Of a stretch of 20,910 nt of DNA, positions 14,000 through 20,262 are shown in pieces. Source of the DNA: a virus; IMG/VR virus record IMGVR_UViG_3300045919_000358, positions 1-20,910 of that record; one strand, given 5' to 3'. Made by a program: the position numbers and the translations under genes. Every line of letters starts with the position of its first letter. The first letter of the stretch is position 1. The notes under the pieces were generated by a model. The model was not told where the DNA came from, did not search any database, and saw nothing but the letters and a program-made list of their open reading frames with translations.

Positions 14000-15306
14000 C
14001 AGATCAAGTCCTCCTCAAGGTTGGCGAACGAATCCCGGGCGATCGCCGGGCGCGGGTCGGACTCGGCCACCACGATCGGCGCCCCGTTCTTGCGGGCGAT
14101 GTGGGCCCGGACCTTCTCCCACTGCCGCGCCGTGATCGGCCGGTCCTCGTGGCCCTTCTTGAGCACACCGTCCTTGCCCAGCTGCTGGACCAGCTTCTCG
14201 GCTGAGGTCGGGCTGATCAGCTTGTGCTCGTACATCGTGTCCTTCGGCAGCCGCAGCGACTTGAGTGCCTTCTCGGCCGCCTCGGCGTCGGCCCAGTGCC
14301 TGGCACCGAGCTCGCCTTCGATCAGCTTGTAGCCGGCCACTGGCTGACCCGCCTCGAGCCGGGCCCGGACCTCGTCCTCGACCGCTTTGATCCACTGCTC
14401 CAGGAGCGGAATCCGTGCCTTGGCTGCTGCCAGCGCGTCGGCGTCGGCTTGGGTCAAGTCGCTGAACCCGTTCGCGGTCGCCTGCTCCGCGACGTGGTCG
14501 GCGACCGCGTTGAGAGCGGGGCAGGTAGCCTTCGCCGGGCAGAACTGGCAGCCCTCGGTGGTGGGGTTCAGGAACTCGTTGTCCATCCCGCCGGCGTTGT
14601 ACTGCGCTTCAGCCTCGAGCACCCGGCTTGCGACAAAACGGATCTGCTGCTCAAGCGCCGCCATCTCGACCGGGGTGTAGACCACTTCCTTGACCCCACC
14701 GTTACGGGGCTGATGGATCACGAACCGGAACTGATGCACGGAATCCGCGAGATCCTGCGGCAGGGTGCGCCACAGACCCAGCAGGTACATCGGGCCCTGC
14801 AGGCCGTGCTGATCGACCGCCTTGCCTCGCCCGTACTTGAGGTCGGCGTCAACCAGTTCGTGCGAGCCGGGGCGGTTGGCGATCGGGAGCAGGGCGCCGA
14901 AGTCCAGCGTGCTGAACGCGCCGTCCTCGCCCGTCAGCCAGCCGATCGGGACCGCGTGCTCAATCCAAATCTGAACGGCCGACTGGATCATCGCGGCGCA
15001 GAAGTCGGTGTACTGGGTGACGAACCCGACCATGTCGTCGTCTACCTGAAACTCGGTATAGGGCGGCTCGTCGTCCAGGCCGGCCCAGATCGCGCCCTGA
15101 GGCGTGACCCGGATCAGCTTGCCCAGGAAGTCGCGCGGCTCGACCTCGAGCAACATCGACTCGCTGGCGAGGAAGTGGGCAGCGGTGCCCTCGTCGGCCG
15201 CCTGCGAGCTCCGGTTCGGCAAACCCCGGGACAGGGCCAGCGAGCCCGGGCACGCCTCGAGCCGGTCGAGCTTGGATGCCGAGATGTCGGCGTGCAGGCC
15301 GGGCAT
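13999..15306 (-). CDS. DUF2800 RecB-like PD-(D/E)XK nuclease with Fe-S type cysteines
   Basis: A 435-aa protein. The ATG at 15306, one base after the previous stop, is preferred over an upstream ATG at 15366. It shows SASKLDRLEACPGS at the N-terminus, GTAAHFLA (His44), STLDFGALL (Asp135) and VDADLKYGRGKAVD (Asp155, Lys157), the core of the nuclease site. It then shows CQFCPAKATCPA (Cys253, Cys256, Cys262). With Cys19 these form the four-cysteine pattern of AddB/Cas4-like 4Fe-4S nucleases. It probably resects DNA ends for phage recombination or replication. It is located directly upstream of SSB. Confidence 0.85.
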   Translation of the reverse strand: MPGLHADISASKLDRLEACPGSLALSRGLPNRSSQAADEGTAAHFLASESMLLEVEPRDFLGKLIRVTPQGAIWAGLDDEPPYTEFQVDDDMVGFVTQYTDFCAAMIQSAVQIWIEHAVPIGWLTGEDGAFSTLDFGALLPIANRPGSHELVDADLKYGRGKAVDQHGLQGPMYLLGLWRTLPQDLADSVHQFRFVIHQPRNGGVKEVVYTPVEMAALEQQIRFVASRVLEAEAQYNAGGMDNEFLNPTTEGCQFCPAKATCPALNAVADHVAEQATANGFSDLTQADADALAAAKARIPLLEQWIKAVEDEVRARLEAGQPVAGYKLIEGELGARHWADAEAAEKALKSLRLPKDTMYEHKLISPTSAEKLVQQLGKDGVLKKGHEDRPITARQWEKVRAHIARKNGAPIVVAESDPRPAIARDSFANLEEDLI

Positions 15307-15307
15307 C

Positions 15308-15682
15308 TCAGGCCACCATCGCCGATTTGATGGCGGCGAAAACGGTGGGCAGGGAATCGACCGCAACCAGCGACAGCTTCTGGGCGCCGACCTTGGACAG
15401 GCAGGCCTGCGCAGCCGCAGCGCCCTTCGTCTTGATCAGTTCCTTGAACGCCGGCAGCACGTCCTTTTCATAATCGACGACATCGGGCACGAGCTCGACT
15501 TCGGGGGCGGGTTCGGTCTTGGGAGGACCGGCCTTGATCTTGGCTTCAAACTGCTCCTTGGTCGGGAACGGCTTGGCCTGCTCCTTGGTGTAGGTGCTGC
15601 CGGTGATGACGGTGCCGGCCTGCAGCGCGGCCAGGACCTCGCGCAGTACGGCAGTGTTTTCCTTGATCGCTTCTTCAAGCAT
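15308..15682 (-). CDS. Helical phage protein upstream of the DUF2800 nuclease
   Basis: A 124-aa protein. The ATG at 15682 has AAGGAG 8 nt upstream and is chosen over an in-frame start at 15739. Residues 1-22 form an amphipathic helix (MLEEAIKENTAVLREVLAAL), followed by a Pro/Lys/Glu-rich linker (residues 35-66). The C-terminal segment (FKELIKTKGAAAAQACLSKV, then GAQKLSLVAV) resembles small helical domains found beside phage SSB or annealing proteins. A role as a partner of the recombination proteins is possible but not shown. Confidence 0.65.
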   Translation of the reverse strand: MLEEAIKENTAVLREVLAALQAGTVITGSTYTKEQAKPFPTKEQFEAKIKAGPPKTEPAPEVELVPDVVDYEKDVLPAFKELIKTKGAAAAQACLSKVGAQKLSLVAVDSLPTVFAAIKSAMVA

Positions 15683-15693
15683 GGTGGTGCTCC

Positions 15694-15801
15694 TTAGGGT
15701 TTCAGGTGGTTGAGGCGGGTGAACTCGGCGACGTACCAAGCGGTCAGGGCGTCGCCCTTCAACTTGAGCAGCCGCGCGATCCGCCGGCGGGGGAACAGCA
15801 T
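15694..15801 (-). CDS. 35-aa basic micropeptide, first gene after the internal promoter
   Basis: The ATG at 15801 has AAAGGA about 8 nt upstream. The peptide is MLFPRRRIARLLKLKGDALT followed by AWYVAEFTRLNHLKP: strongly basic at the start and helical after. It begins about 24 nt downstream of the predicted start of the internal promoter (15832-15860) and precedes the replication genes. It was not recognised. Confidence 0.5.
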   Translation of the reverse strand: MLFPRRRIARLLKLKGDALTAWYVAEFTRLNHLKP

Positions 15802-15831
15802 GGCGACGTTCCTTTAGTCAGTGGAAAAGAA

Positions 15832-15860
15832 AATGTAGCAGTTACTAAACATCCAGGCAA
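15832..15860 (-). promoter_or_regulatory. Internal leftward promoter with repressor operator
   Basis: The -35 box TTGCCT (15860-15855) is followed after 17 nt by the -10 box TACATT (15837-15832). The spacer holds a 16-bp operator-like site, TTTAG-N6-CTACA (15849-15834), five bases after the -35 box and overlapping the -10 box by four bases. The geometry is identical to the 17162 and 17746 promoters. It would drive the replication gene block (15801 leftward) and place it under the same repressor. The right half differs by one base from CTAAA, so binding may be weaker. Confidence 0.6.
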
Positions 15861-15872
15861 GCGAAATCGTGA

Positions 15873-16034
15873 TCAGGGCATCAGGCCGTGCTTCGGGATC
15901 GCCAGCACCGGCTGGGCGACCTTATCGGGGATGACGAGCTCCTGCACAGACGGGGCCCGCAGTCCGCAGACGGACATACCCGCCGCGAGGCTGTAGTCGG
16001 GCCGCAGGAAGATGAGTACGAGGGTAGAGATCAT
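15873..16034 (-). CDS. Small protein with hydrophobic start
   Basis: A 53-aa protein starting MISTLVLIFLRPDYSLAAGM, then SVCGLRAPSVQELVIPDKVA and a short tail. The ATG at 16034 overlaps the preceding stop (ATGA). The first ten residues are hydrophobic but too short for a clear signal peptide. No family is recognised. It is the last gene before the internal promoter. Confidence 0.5.
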   Translation of the reverse strand: MISTLVLIFLRPDYSLAAGMSVCGLRAPSVQELVIPDKVAQPVLAIPKHGLMP

Positions 16035-16291
16035 GCTGCACCCCCAGCCTTGGCGATTGCGGCGCGGGCGATCTTGGCGCACCACGCTGCCTCGGGGGAT
16101 TTTTTGTCGCCTTCGAACTGGGCAATCAGTTCCAGAGCGGCCAGCAGTTCCGGCGCGGCTGCGACCAGTTTTGCCTCGCATTCAGGCAGACCATGGGCGA
16201 TGAACCGCTCCTGCGGGCTTCCGCCGTCCATCACCTCGTAACCTGCGGTGATCGTTGTCGAATAGCGCGAGTACCAATTGGTGGCGCTCAT
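16031..16291 (-). CDS. Small phage early protein with the 'AAPELLAALE' motif
   Basis: An 86-aa protein. The N-terminal half (MSATNWYSRYSTTITAGYEV) is polar, followed by a helix with KLVAAAPELLAALELIAQFE (residues 41-60). The AAPELLxALE helix appears in many small phage early proteins of unknown function. The C-terminus is Ala-rich and helical (AWCAKIARAAIAKAGGAA). ATGA overlaps on both sides show that it is part of one operon. Confidence 0.65.
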   Translation of the reverse strand: MSATNWYSRYSTTITAGYEVMDGGSPQERFIAHGLPECEAKLVAAAPELLAALELIAQFEGDKKSPEAAWCAKIARAAIAKAGGAA

Positions 16292-16560
16292 GCTGCACCC
16301 CCGGTGGCTTCTGCATAGTCGGCTTCCATCTGGCGGACGGCAGACTTAGCATCGCGCAGCAGGCCGTATTTTTGGCACCATTGGCCGTTCATGAAAACGT
16401 GCCACCCGGTCTGAACGTCGCGTCCAAGGCGATCCGTGTATGCGCGCTCGATGGTGAGGATCGGCTTGCCCGGCAAGTCCCTGTAGAACTGCCGCTCTGC
16501 TGCTTTCAGGGTGACCCTCCCGGCAGGTGAGCTATCGAAGTCGATCTGGGTGGTTTGCAT
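16288..16560 (-). CDS. Small early accessory protein
   Basis: A 90-aa protein. The ATG at 16560 has AGGAG about 9 nt upstream and is preferred over an upstream in-frame start at 16596. It starts MQTTQIDFDSSPAGRVTLKA, with ILTIERAYTDRLGRDVQTGW and WHVFMNGQWCQKYGLL later, so it is probably a compact mixed alpha/beta protein. Its first codons share a 16-bp identity with those of the 17122 gene. Function is unknown. A GGCCCC/GGGGCC hairpin (16608-16625) lies in the 77-bp gap upstream. Confidence 0.6.
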   Translation of the reverse strand: MQTTQIDFDSSPAGRVTLKAAERQFYRDLPGKPILTIERAYTDRLGRDVQTGWHVFMNGQWCQKYGLLRDAKSAVRQMEADYAEATGGAA

Positions 16561-16607
16561 GGTGACTCTCCTAATTGGTTGGCTACGGATACGCATCGCT
16601 GCGTTTC

Positions 16608-16625
16608 GGCCCCAGCCACGGGGCC
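16608..16625. repeat. GC-rich hairpin between early genes
   Basis: GGCCCC (16608-16613) and GGGGCC (16620-16625) form a 6-bp stem with a 6-nt loop in the gap between two early genes. There is no T-run on either strand, so a terminator or attenuator role is only possible. Confidence 0.25.
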
Positions 16626-16637
16626 TCGTCAGTCCGG

Positions 16638-16892
16638 TCAGAATGGGATGTCGTCCCAGTAGCCGGCGGGATCGAGCGGGGCGGGTGGGCCGACAAAAGT
16701 GTCAACGCTTGCCACGAATTCCGGCTCTTCGTAGTAGTCGGGACCGGCCTCCGGGTGAGGCTGGGCCGGACCTTCATAAAACGGGTTGCGGTACCACGCG
16801 TCGCGGTCGCTCAGGACCCAGGCTTCGCCGGGGTTGTCGCGGCCCACGTTCCGGGCGAACTCCCGGTCCGCCTGCGCGTCGGTGGCGATCAC
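16638..16892 (-). CDS. Early protein with an SSB-like acidic C-terminal tip (DDIPF)
   Basis: An 84-aa protein starting at a GTG that overlaps the previous stop (GTGA), with GGAGG 6 nt upstream. Residues 1-35 are polar and include DRDAWYRNPFYEG. The rest is Pro/Glu/Asp-rich and probably disordered (EAGPDYYEEPEFVASVDTFV). The last residues are GYWDDIPF. The tip DDIPF is the same as the end of E. coli-type SSB, which docks many repair and replication proteins. No OB-fold is visible, so this is not an SSB. It may bind host SSB-partner proteins by mimicry. Confidence 0.6.
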   Translation of the reverse strand: MIATDAQADREFARNVGRDNPGEAWVLSDRDAWYRNPFYEGPAQPHPEAGPDYYEEPEFVASVDTFVGPPAPLDPAGYWDDIPF

Positions 16893-17122
16893 TTGGCACC
16901 TCCGGCGAGGCGGGCGATCTCGGCGTCGAAGGCGCTTCCGGTCATTTGGTCTTCGAACCACTCCAGGCGGAGGCCCATCTCGCGAAAGGTGTCGTACATG
17001 TTCTGGCGGTAGGACTCGATCGCCTCTTCCGGGCTGTCGTACCCCCGGATGTTGCGCTGGTCCCAAGCGCATGCGGCGTGGTGGCGGGCTTCGGCTACGA
17101 TGTCGATCTGGGTGGTTGTCAT
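16889..17122 (-). CDS. First gene of the early leftward operon, small helical protein
   Basis: A 77-aa protein. The ATG at 17122 has AGGAG 8 nt upstream, and a start at 17161 would lie within the promoter region. It begins MTTTQIDIVAEARHHAACAW, with helices around PEEAIESYRQNMYDTFREMG and LEWFEDQMTG. It sits directly downstream of the 17162 promoter, so it is expected to be made early. No family was recognised. It overlaps the next gene (GTGA). Confidence 0.6.
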   Translation of the reverse strand: MTTTQIDIVAEARHHAACAWDQRNIRGYDSPEEAIESYRQNMYDTFREMGLRLEWFEDQMTGSAFDAEIARLAGGAK

Positions 17123-17161
17123 TTTGTGTCTCCTGTTTATTAATAACGTACTGGAGGACAC

Positions 17162-17190
17162 ACTTTAGCCGCGGCTAAACACTGCGTCAA
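17162..17190 (-). promoter_or_regulatory. Early leftward promoter (PL-like)
   Basis: TTGACG (17190-17185), a 17-nt spacer, and TAAAGT (17167-17162) form a good sigma-70 type promoter reading leftward into the 17122 gene. A perfect 16-bp palindrome lies in the spacer and covers four bases of the -10 box, so a bound repressor would block RNA polymerase. It controls the small early genes and, by read-through, the rest of the left operon. Confidence 0.8.
17164..17179. promoter_or_regulatory. Operator OL, perfect 16-bp palindrome
   Basis: TTTAGCCG followed by CGGCTAAA is a perfect palindrome. It is the strongest copy of the site. Its position between the -35 and -10 boxes is the same as at 17757-17772 and 15834-15849. 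Confidence 0.8.
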
Positions 17191-17210
17191 CACTTTTCGT
17201 AACGTGTTGA
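17187..17210. repeat. Inverted repeat beside the leftward promoter -35
   Basis: TCAACAC (17187-17193) and GTGTTGA (17204-17210) are perfect 7-bp arms 10 bp apart, and the left arm overlaps the -35 box. It could be a second regulator site, for example for an activator or for the Cro-like protein. It is unlike the TTTAG operator. Confidence 0.45.
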
Positions 17211-17251
17211 TTCCACACGTAAAAAACAGCACAGAAATTTAGACTTTGCGA

Positions 17252-17273
17252 AACCCTTTGCGCTGCAAGGGTT
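17252..17273 (-). terminator. Hairpin directly after the repressor gene, possible terminator
   Basis: AACCCTT (17273-17267 on the minus strand) pairs with AAGGGTT (17258-17252). Inner GC pairs give a compact stem four bases after the repressor stop. Only a short T-run (TTT) follows, so termination may be weak. It would separate the repressor transcript from the early left operon. Confidence 0.4.
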
Positions 17274-17277
17274 CCCG

Positions 17278-17679
17278 TCAGATTGCCAGTTTCAGCATCT
17301 GCTCGACGTAGGGCGGGGATATGCGCCCCGTTTTGCGGGCGTCCTCATAGATCATGAGGACCAGCTGGGCGATCTTGGCGCAGGGCAGATCCTTCGCGCC
17401 GGGGGCATCCAGTACCGTACAGACGGCGTCCACCAACAATTCGGGCACAAGACCGTCGGTTTGTTCCTTGTGCTCGGCGTCCAGCCACCCAGCCGGGAGT
17501 TCCAGAGTCTGTTCGATACGCCTCGCTGCCTTCTCCCCGAACTCGCTGTGACCGTTCGCCAACTGGCTCAGGTATGACGGGCCCGACAACTCGAGTCTGC
17601 GTGCCAGGGTGGTGGGGCCACCCCATTGAGACACCAGCAGCGCTAAGTTCGCGCGGCGGGTTTCTCCTATCGTTTTCAT
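17278..17679 (-). CDS. CI-like repressor without cleavage domain
   Basis: A 133-aa protein. Residues 20-66 form a lambda/P22-type helix-turn-helix domain: GPTTLARRLELSGPSYLSQL, then GHSEFGEKAARRIEQTL and the closing LPAGWLD. The remaining 65 residues are a small helical tail (LVPELLVDAVCTVLDAP). There is no S24 peptidase domain with its Ser-Lys pair, so RecA-driven self-cleavage is unlikely. GGGAG lies 5 nt before the ATG. It is read leftward from a promoter next to a degenerate operator and is the obvious candidate to bind the TTTAG-N6-CTAAA sites. Confidence 0.8.
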   Translation of the reverse strand: MKTIGETRRANLALLVSQWGGPTTLARRLELSGPSYLSQLANGHSEFGEKAARRIEQTLELPAGWLDAEHKEQTDGLVPELLVDAVCTVLDAPGAKDLPCAKIAQLVLMIYEDARKTGRISPPYVEQMLKLAI

Positions 17680-17718
17680 ATTGTTCTCCCAAGGTGTTAC
17701 GTGAAGCGTGCGTCAGGA

Positions 17719-17747
17719 ACTTTAGCACCGGCTCATGATAAATGTTT
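17719..17747 (-). promoter_or_regulatory. Candidate repressor promoter (PRM-like) with degenerate operator
   Basis: A -10 box TAAAGT (17724-17719) faces the repressor gene. Seventeen bases upstream is AAACAT (17747-17742), a poor -35 box, so the promoter may need help from bound protein, as lambda PRM does. The spacer holds a degenerate operator, TTTAG-N6-CTCAT on the + strand (17721-17736), at the same relative place as in the other promoters. Confidence 0.45.
17721..17736. promoter_or_regulatory. Degenerate operator, possible autoregulation site
   Basis: TTTAGCACCGGCTCAT keeps the left half exactly but has two mismatches in the right half. Its centre is 36 bp from the 17757 operator. It overlaps the candidate repressor -10 box, as expected for autoregulation. 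Confidence 0.45.
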
Positions 17748-17774
17748 GCAGTAACTTTTAGCCGAGACTAAAGT
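17746..17774 (+). promoter_or_regulatory. Early rightward promoter (PR-like)
   Basis: TTGCAG (17746-17751), a 17-nt spacer and TAAAGT (17769-17774) read rightward into the Cro-like gene. The -10 box is identical to that of the leftward promoter. The operator at 17757-17772 fills the spacer and overlaps the -10 box by four bases. Transcription would start about 30-35 nt before the first ATG. Confidence 0.72.
17757..17772. promoter_or_regulatory. Operator OR, near-palindromic
   Basis: TTTAGCCGAGACTAAA has perfect 5-bp outer halves, and its first eight bases match the perfect operator at 17164. Its spacing to the -35 and -10 boxes is the same. Confidence 0.75.
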
Positions 17775-17815
17775 TTGGTCTGTGCGTTACCCCACTTTGA
17801 GACCTTAGGATGAGC

Positions 17816-18100
17816 ATGATGAAGAACGCGTTGCGCCGGTGGCTGGACTCAGCCACCAGCACCGAGAAGCAGCAGCTGGCTAACAAGGCCCGCACGAGCC
17901 TGGGCAACCTGGCCCAGATCGCTGGTGGATACAAGCGGAACGGGAAGGCGTCGACCTCGCCCGATACCGCTCGAAAGATTGAGCAGGCGGCCGCCTCGCT
18001 CCAGCGCGAGGGCTTGCCGGCGGTCCTGCGTGAGGACCTTTGCGTCCACTGCAACAAGTGCGAGCTCGCGAAAGCGGCCAGACTGCTGCCCCTCGAGTAA
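17816..18100 (+). CDS. Cro-like regulator with a C-terminal Cys motif
   Basis: A 94-aa protein (96 from the ATG at 17810). The third in-frame Met at 17816 has AGGA 5 nt upstream and is preferred. Residues 20-60 form a Cro-type helix-turn-helix: QQLANKARTSLGNLAQIAGG, then SPDTARKIEQAA. The C-terminus carries CVHCNKC, a possible metal site unusual for Cro proteins. It is the first gene after the rightward promoter and opposite the repressor, the classic position for Cro. It probably binds the same operators to shut down repressor synthesis. Confidence 0.7.
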   Translation: MMKNALRRWLDSATSTEKQQLANKARTSLGNLAQIAGGYKRNGKASTSPDTARKIEQAAASLQREGLPAVLREDLCVHCNKCELAKAARLLPLE

Positions 18101-18106
18101 ACCCTC

Positions 18107-20065
18107 ATGACAGCTATACCGATCCGCTGGGGTGCTACCCAGCTGGAGTGGGACCGCTTCTCTCTGGGGCTTGACCTTTGCGTCGATTTGCTGCCAGTTG
18201 TCAGCAACCCGAACGCCAAGATCAGCCCCAGATCCGCCATCAAGGAAGTGGGCAAGACACCCTCGAGGTACGACCGCGAGAAGCTTGTCGTCGGCATCGC
18301 GGACTGGACCTCGAAGGTCACAGAGCAGCGCGAGTGCAAGATATGGGCGACCGAGCCCGACTACGGGATCTGTGTCCAGACCCGGCGCGTGCGCGCAATC
18401 GACATCGACGTGCCTGACCCGGCCCAGGCCCACGCAATCAGCGCCGCGGTCAAGGAGATGCTGGGCGAGCTCCCGACCCGTACCCGCAGCAATAGTGGCA
18501 AGTGCTTGCTGGCGATCGAGGTCGCGGGCGAGCTCACCAAGCGCCGGCTGACGGTCGCCGGGGGTGTCGTTGAGTTCCTGGCGACCGGCCAGCAGTTCAT
18601 CGCGGTCGGCACCCACCCGTCCGGGGTCAAGTACGAGTGGGAGGGCGGGCTGCCCGACGAGATCCCCACCATCTCGCTGGACGCCTTCGAACTGGTCTGG
18701 GCGATGCTGCAGGACCGGTTCGGGGTCGGTGATAGTGTCGAGTCCAAACCATCGACCAAGGCGCTGACGCTGGCCGAGGCGTACCGTGCTGACCCGCTGG
18801 CGCAGTTCCTGGTAGATGGTGGCTGGGTCAAGCGGACCGACAAGACCGGGGCGCTGCACATCCGCTGCCCTTGGGAGGACGAGCACACCGGCGACTCGAG
18901 CGACACGGCCACCACCTACTGGCCGGCGCATACGGGTGGCTACGAGCACGGCGGGTTCAAGTGCCAGCACGCCCACTGCATCGGGCGCGGGGTCGAGGCA
19001 ATGCGGCAGGCGATCGGCTACGCTCAGGGTGACTTCGAGAACCTGGACGATGGCAGGACGCCCGAGGCCGCGGGGCCCCAAGGCAAGCCTGCCAGGTTCC
19101 AGGTGCTGTCGGCTGCCCAGTTCGTGCGGCGGCCGGCCCCGACCTGGCTGATCGAGGACGTGCTGCCGCAGGGTGAGCTCGTGGTCCTGTTCGGGGAGTC
19201 TGGCGCCGGCAAGTCCTTCATGGCGCTGGATCTGGTTATGGCGATCGCTCGCGGGGTCCAGTGGCGCGATCGGGAGGTGGTCAAGGGCAGGGTGGTCTAT
19301 GTCTGCGCCGAAGGCTCCAGGGGCTTCATCAGCCGGCTCGAGGCCTACGCCGAGCACAACAACTTGGACGTCGATACCTTACCGGTCGGGTTTGTCGTCG
19401 ATGCACCGAACCTGCTGCAGCGGGCCGAGTGCCTCGAGGTCGCATCTCAGATAGGCCGCGCCGACGTGGTGGTGTTCGACACCTTCGCCCAAGTCACGCC
19501 TGGCGGGAACGAGAACAGCGGCGAAGACATGGGGCTGGCTCTCAGCCACTGCAAGGGCATCCACCGGGCGACCGGTGCCACGGTCCTGCTGGTGCATCAC
19601 AGTGGCAAGGACGCAAGCAAGGGTGCCCGTGGGTGGTCTGGGCTGCGTGCCGCAGCCGATGCTGAGTTTGAGGTCATTGATAGCGGTCACGGGCGCTCGA
19701 TGACCGTGACCAAGCAGAAGGACGGCGAGACCGGCGAGGAGTTTGGTTTTGTGCTGGCCGACGTGCTGCTGGGTGTCAGCCCCAAGGGTAAGCCGATCGT
19801 TGGCAAGGTGGTCGAGCATACCGGCGAGGTATCCAAGCGCAAGGTGCCGGCCAGGGGTGCTGTCGAAAAGGTGGCGCTTAGGGTGCTGGGTGAGCTCAAG
19901 GAAGCTGGCCCGGTCTCTCAGGCTGAGTGGATTGATGCTGCCGTTGAGAACCTGCCGGCGGGGTCTCCGGGGGGTAGAGATACCCGCCGGCAGCGGGTGA
20001 TGAGGGCTGTCGAGTGCCTCGTGGCGCTCGGCCATGCGGTCATTGTTGAAGGGAAAGTGGCATGA
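18107..20065 (+). CDS. Primase-polymerase/RepA-like helicase fusion
   Basis: A 652-aa replication protein. Residues 1-200 are a bifunctional primase-polymerase domain with RAIDIDVPD (Asp99, Asp101), RSNSGKCLLAI (128-136) and EFLATGQQFIAVGTH (His170). A Cys/His cluster follows (HIRCPWEDEH at 251-260 and FKCQHAHC at 284-291), probably zinc-binding. Residues 340-560 are a RecA-fold helicase with Walker A GESGAGKS (363-370), Walker B VVVFDTF (454-460) and VLLVHHSGKD (493-502). The C-terminal 70 residues look like a winged helix. It would open the origin, unwind DNA and make primers. The iteron cluster starts right at its end. Confidence 0.9.
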   Translation: MTAIPIRWGATQLEWDRFSLGLDLCVDLLPVVSNPNAKISPRSAIKEVGKTPSRYDREKLVVGIADWTSKVTEQRECKIWATEPDYGICVQTRRVRAIDIDVPDPAQAHAISAAVKEMLGELPTRTRSNSGKCLLAIEVAGELTKRRLTVAGGVVEFLATGQQFIAVGTHPSGVKYEWEGGLPDEIPTISLDAFELVWAMLQDRFGVGDSVESKPSTKALTLAEAYRADPLAQFLVDGGWVKRTDKTGALHIRCPWEDEHTGDSSDTATTYWPAHTGGYEHGGFKCQHAHCIGRGVEAMRQAIGYAQGDFENLDDGRTPEAAGPQGKPARFQVLSAAQFVRRPAPTWLIEDVLPQGELVVLFGESGAGKSFMALDLVMAIARGVQWRDREVVKGRVVYVCAEGSRGFISRLEAYAEHNNLDVDTLPVGFVVDAPNLLQRAECLEVASQIGRADVVVFDTFAQVTPGGNENSGEDMGLALSHCKGIHRATGATVLLVHHSGKDASKGARGWSGLRAAADAEFEVIDSGHGRSMTVTKQKDGETGEEFGFVLADVLLGVSPKGKPIVGKVVEHTGEVSKRKVPARGAVEKVALRVLGELKEAGPVSQAEWIDAAVENLPAGSPGGRDTRRQRVMRAVECLVALGHAVIVEGKVA

Positions 20066-20262
20066 AAATCGTGCAGAAATTTGCAGATTGCAGTTTTTTG
20101 CACGAATTTGGCGTGCAAATTTCTGCAGAAATAGCAGCAACGACTGCAACGATTGGCAACGATTCGCGAATCGTTGCAGGCAAACAGCAACTATTGGGGA
20201 CCCCCTACGTAGTAGGGGCCCAATCGTTGCACCCCGAATCGGTGCTGTATCTGGAAAACTGA
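20062..20262 (+). CDS. Possible small ORF across the iteron region
   Basis: A 66-aa frame whose ATG overlaps the primase-helicase stop (ATGA). It starts MKIVQKFADCSFLHEFGVQI. Much of it is written by iterons and palindromes, so its sequence is partly set by DNA structure. There is no family match by eye. The overlap supports translation, but it could equally be a chance open frame across an origin. Confidence 0.35.
   Translation: MKIVQKFADCSFLHEFGVQISAEIAATTATIGNDSRIVAGKQQLLGTPYVVGAQSLHPESVLYLEN

Noticed and set aside
14224-15330. 368-codon + strand frame opposite the DUF2800 gene
   Set aside because: The minus-strand frame has the nuclease motifs and the four cysteines, so the + frame is a compositional shadow.
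17238-17253. TTTAGACTTTGCGAAA, a possible extra left operator overlapping TAAATT on the minus strand
   Set aside because: Its right half has a mismatch and there is no -35 box at the required spacing. It is not listed as a site.
17849-19357. Long open frame of 502 codons on the minus strand, opposite the primase-helicase
   Set aside because: It is a shadow of a high-GC gene. The + strand protein has clear primase and helicase motifs, and the antisense product is rich in Arg, Pro and Gly with no motif.
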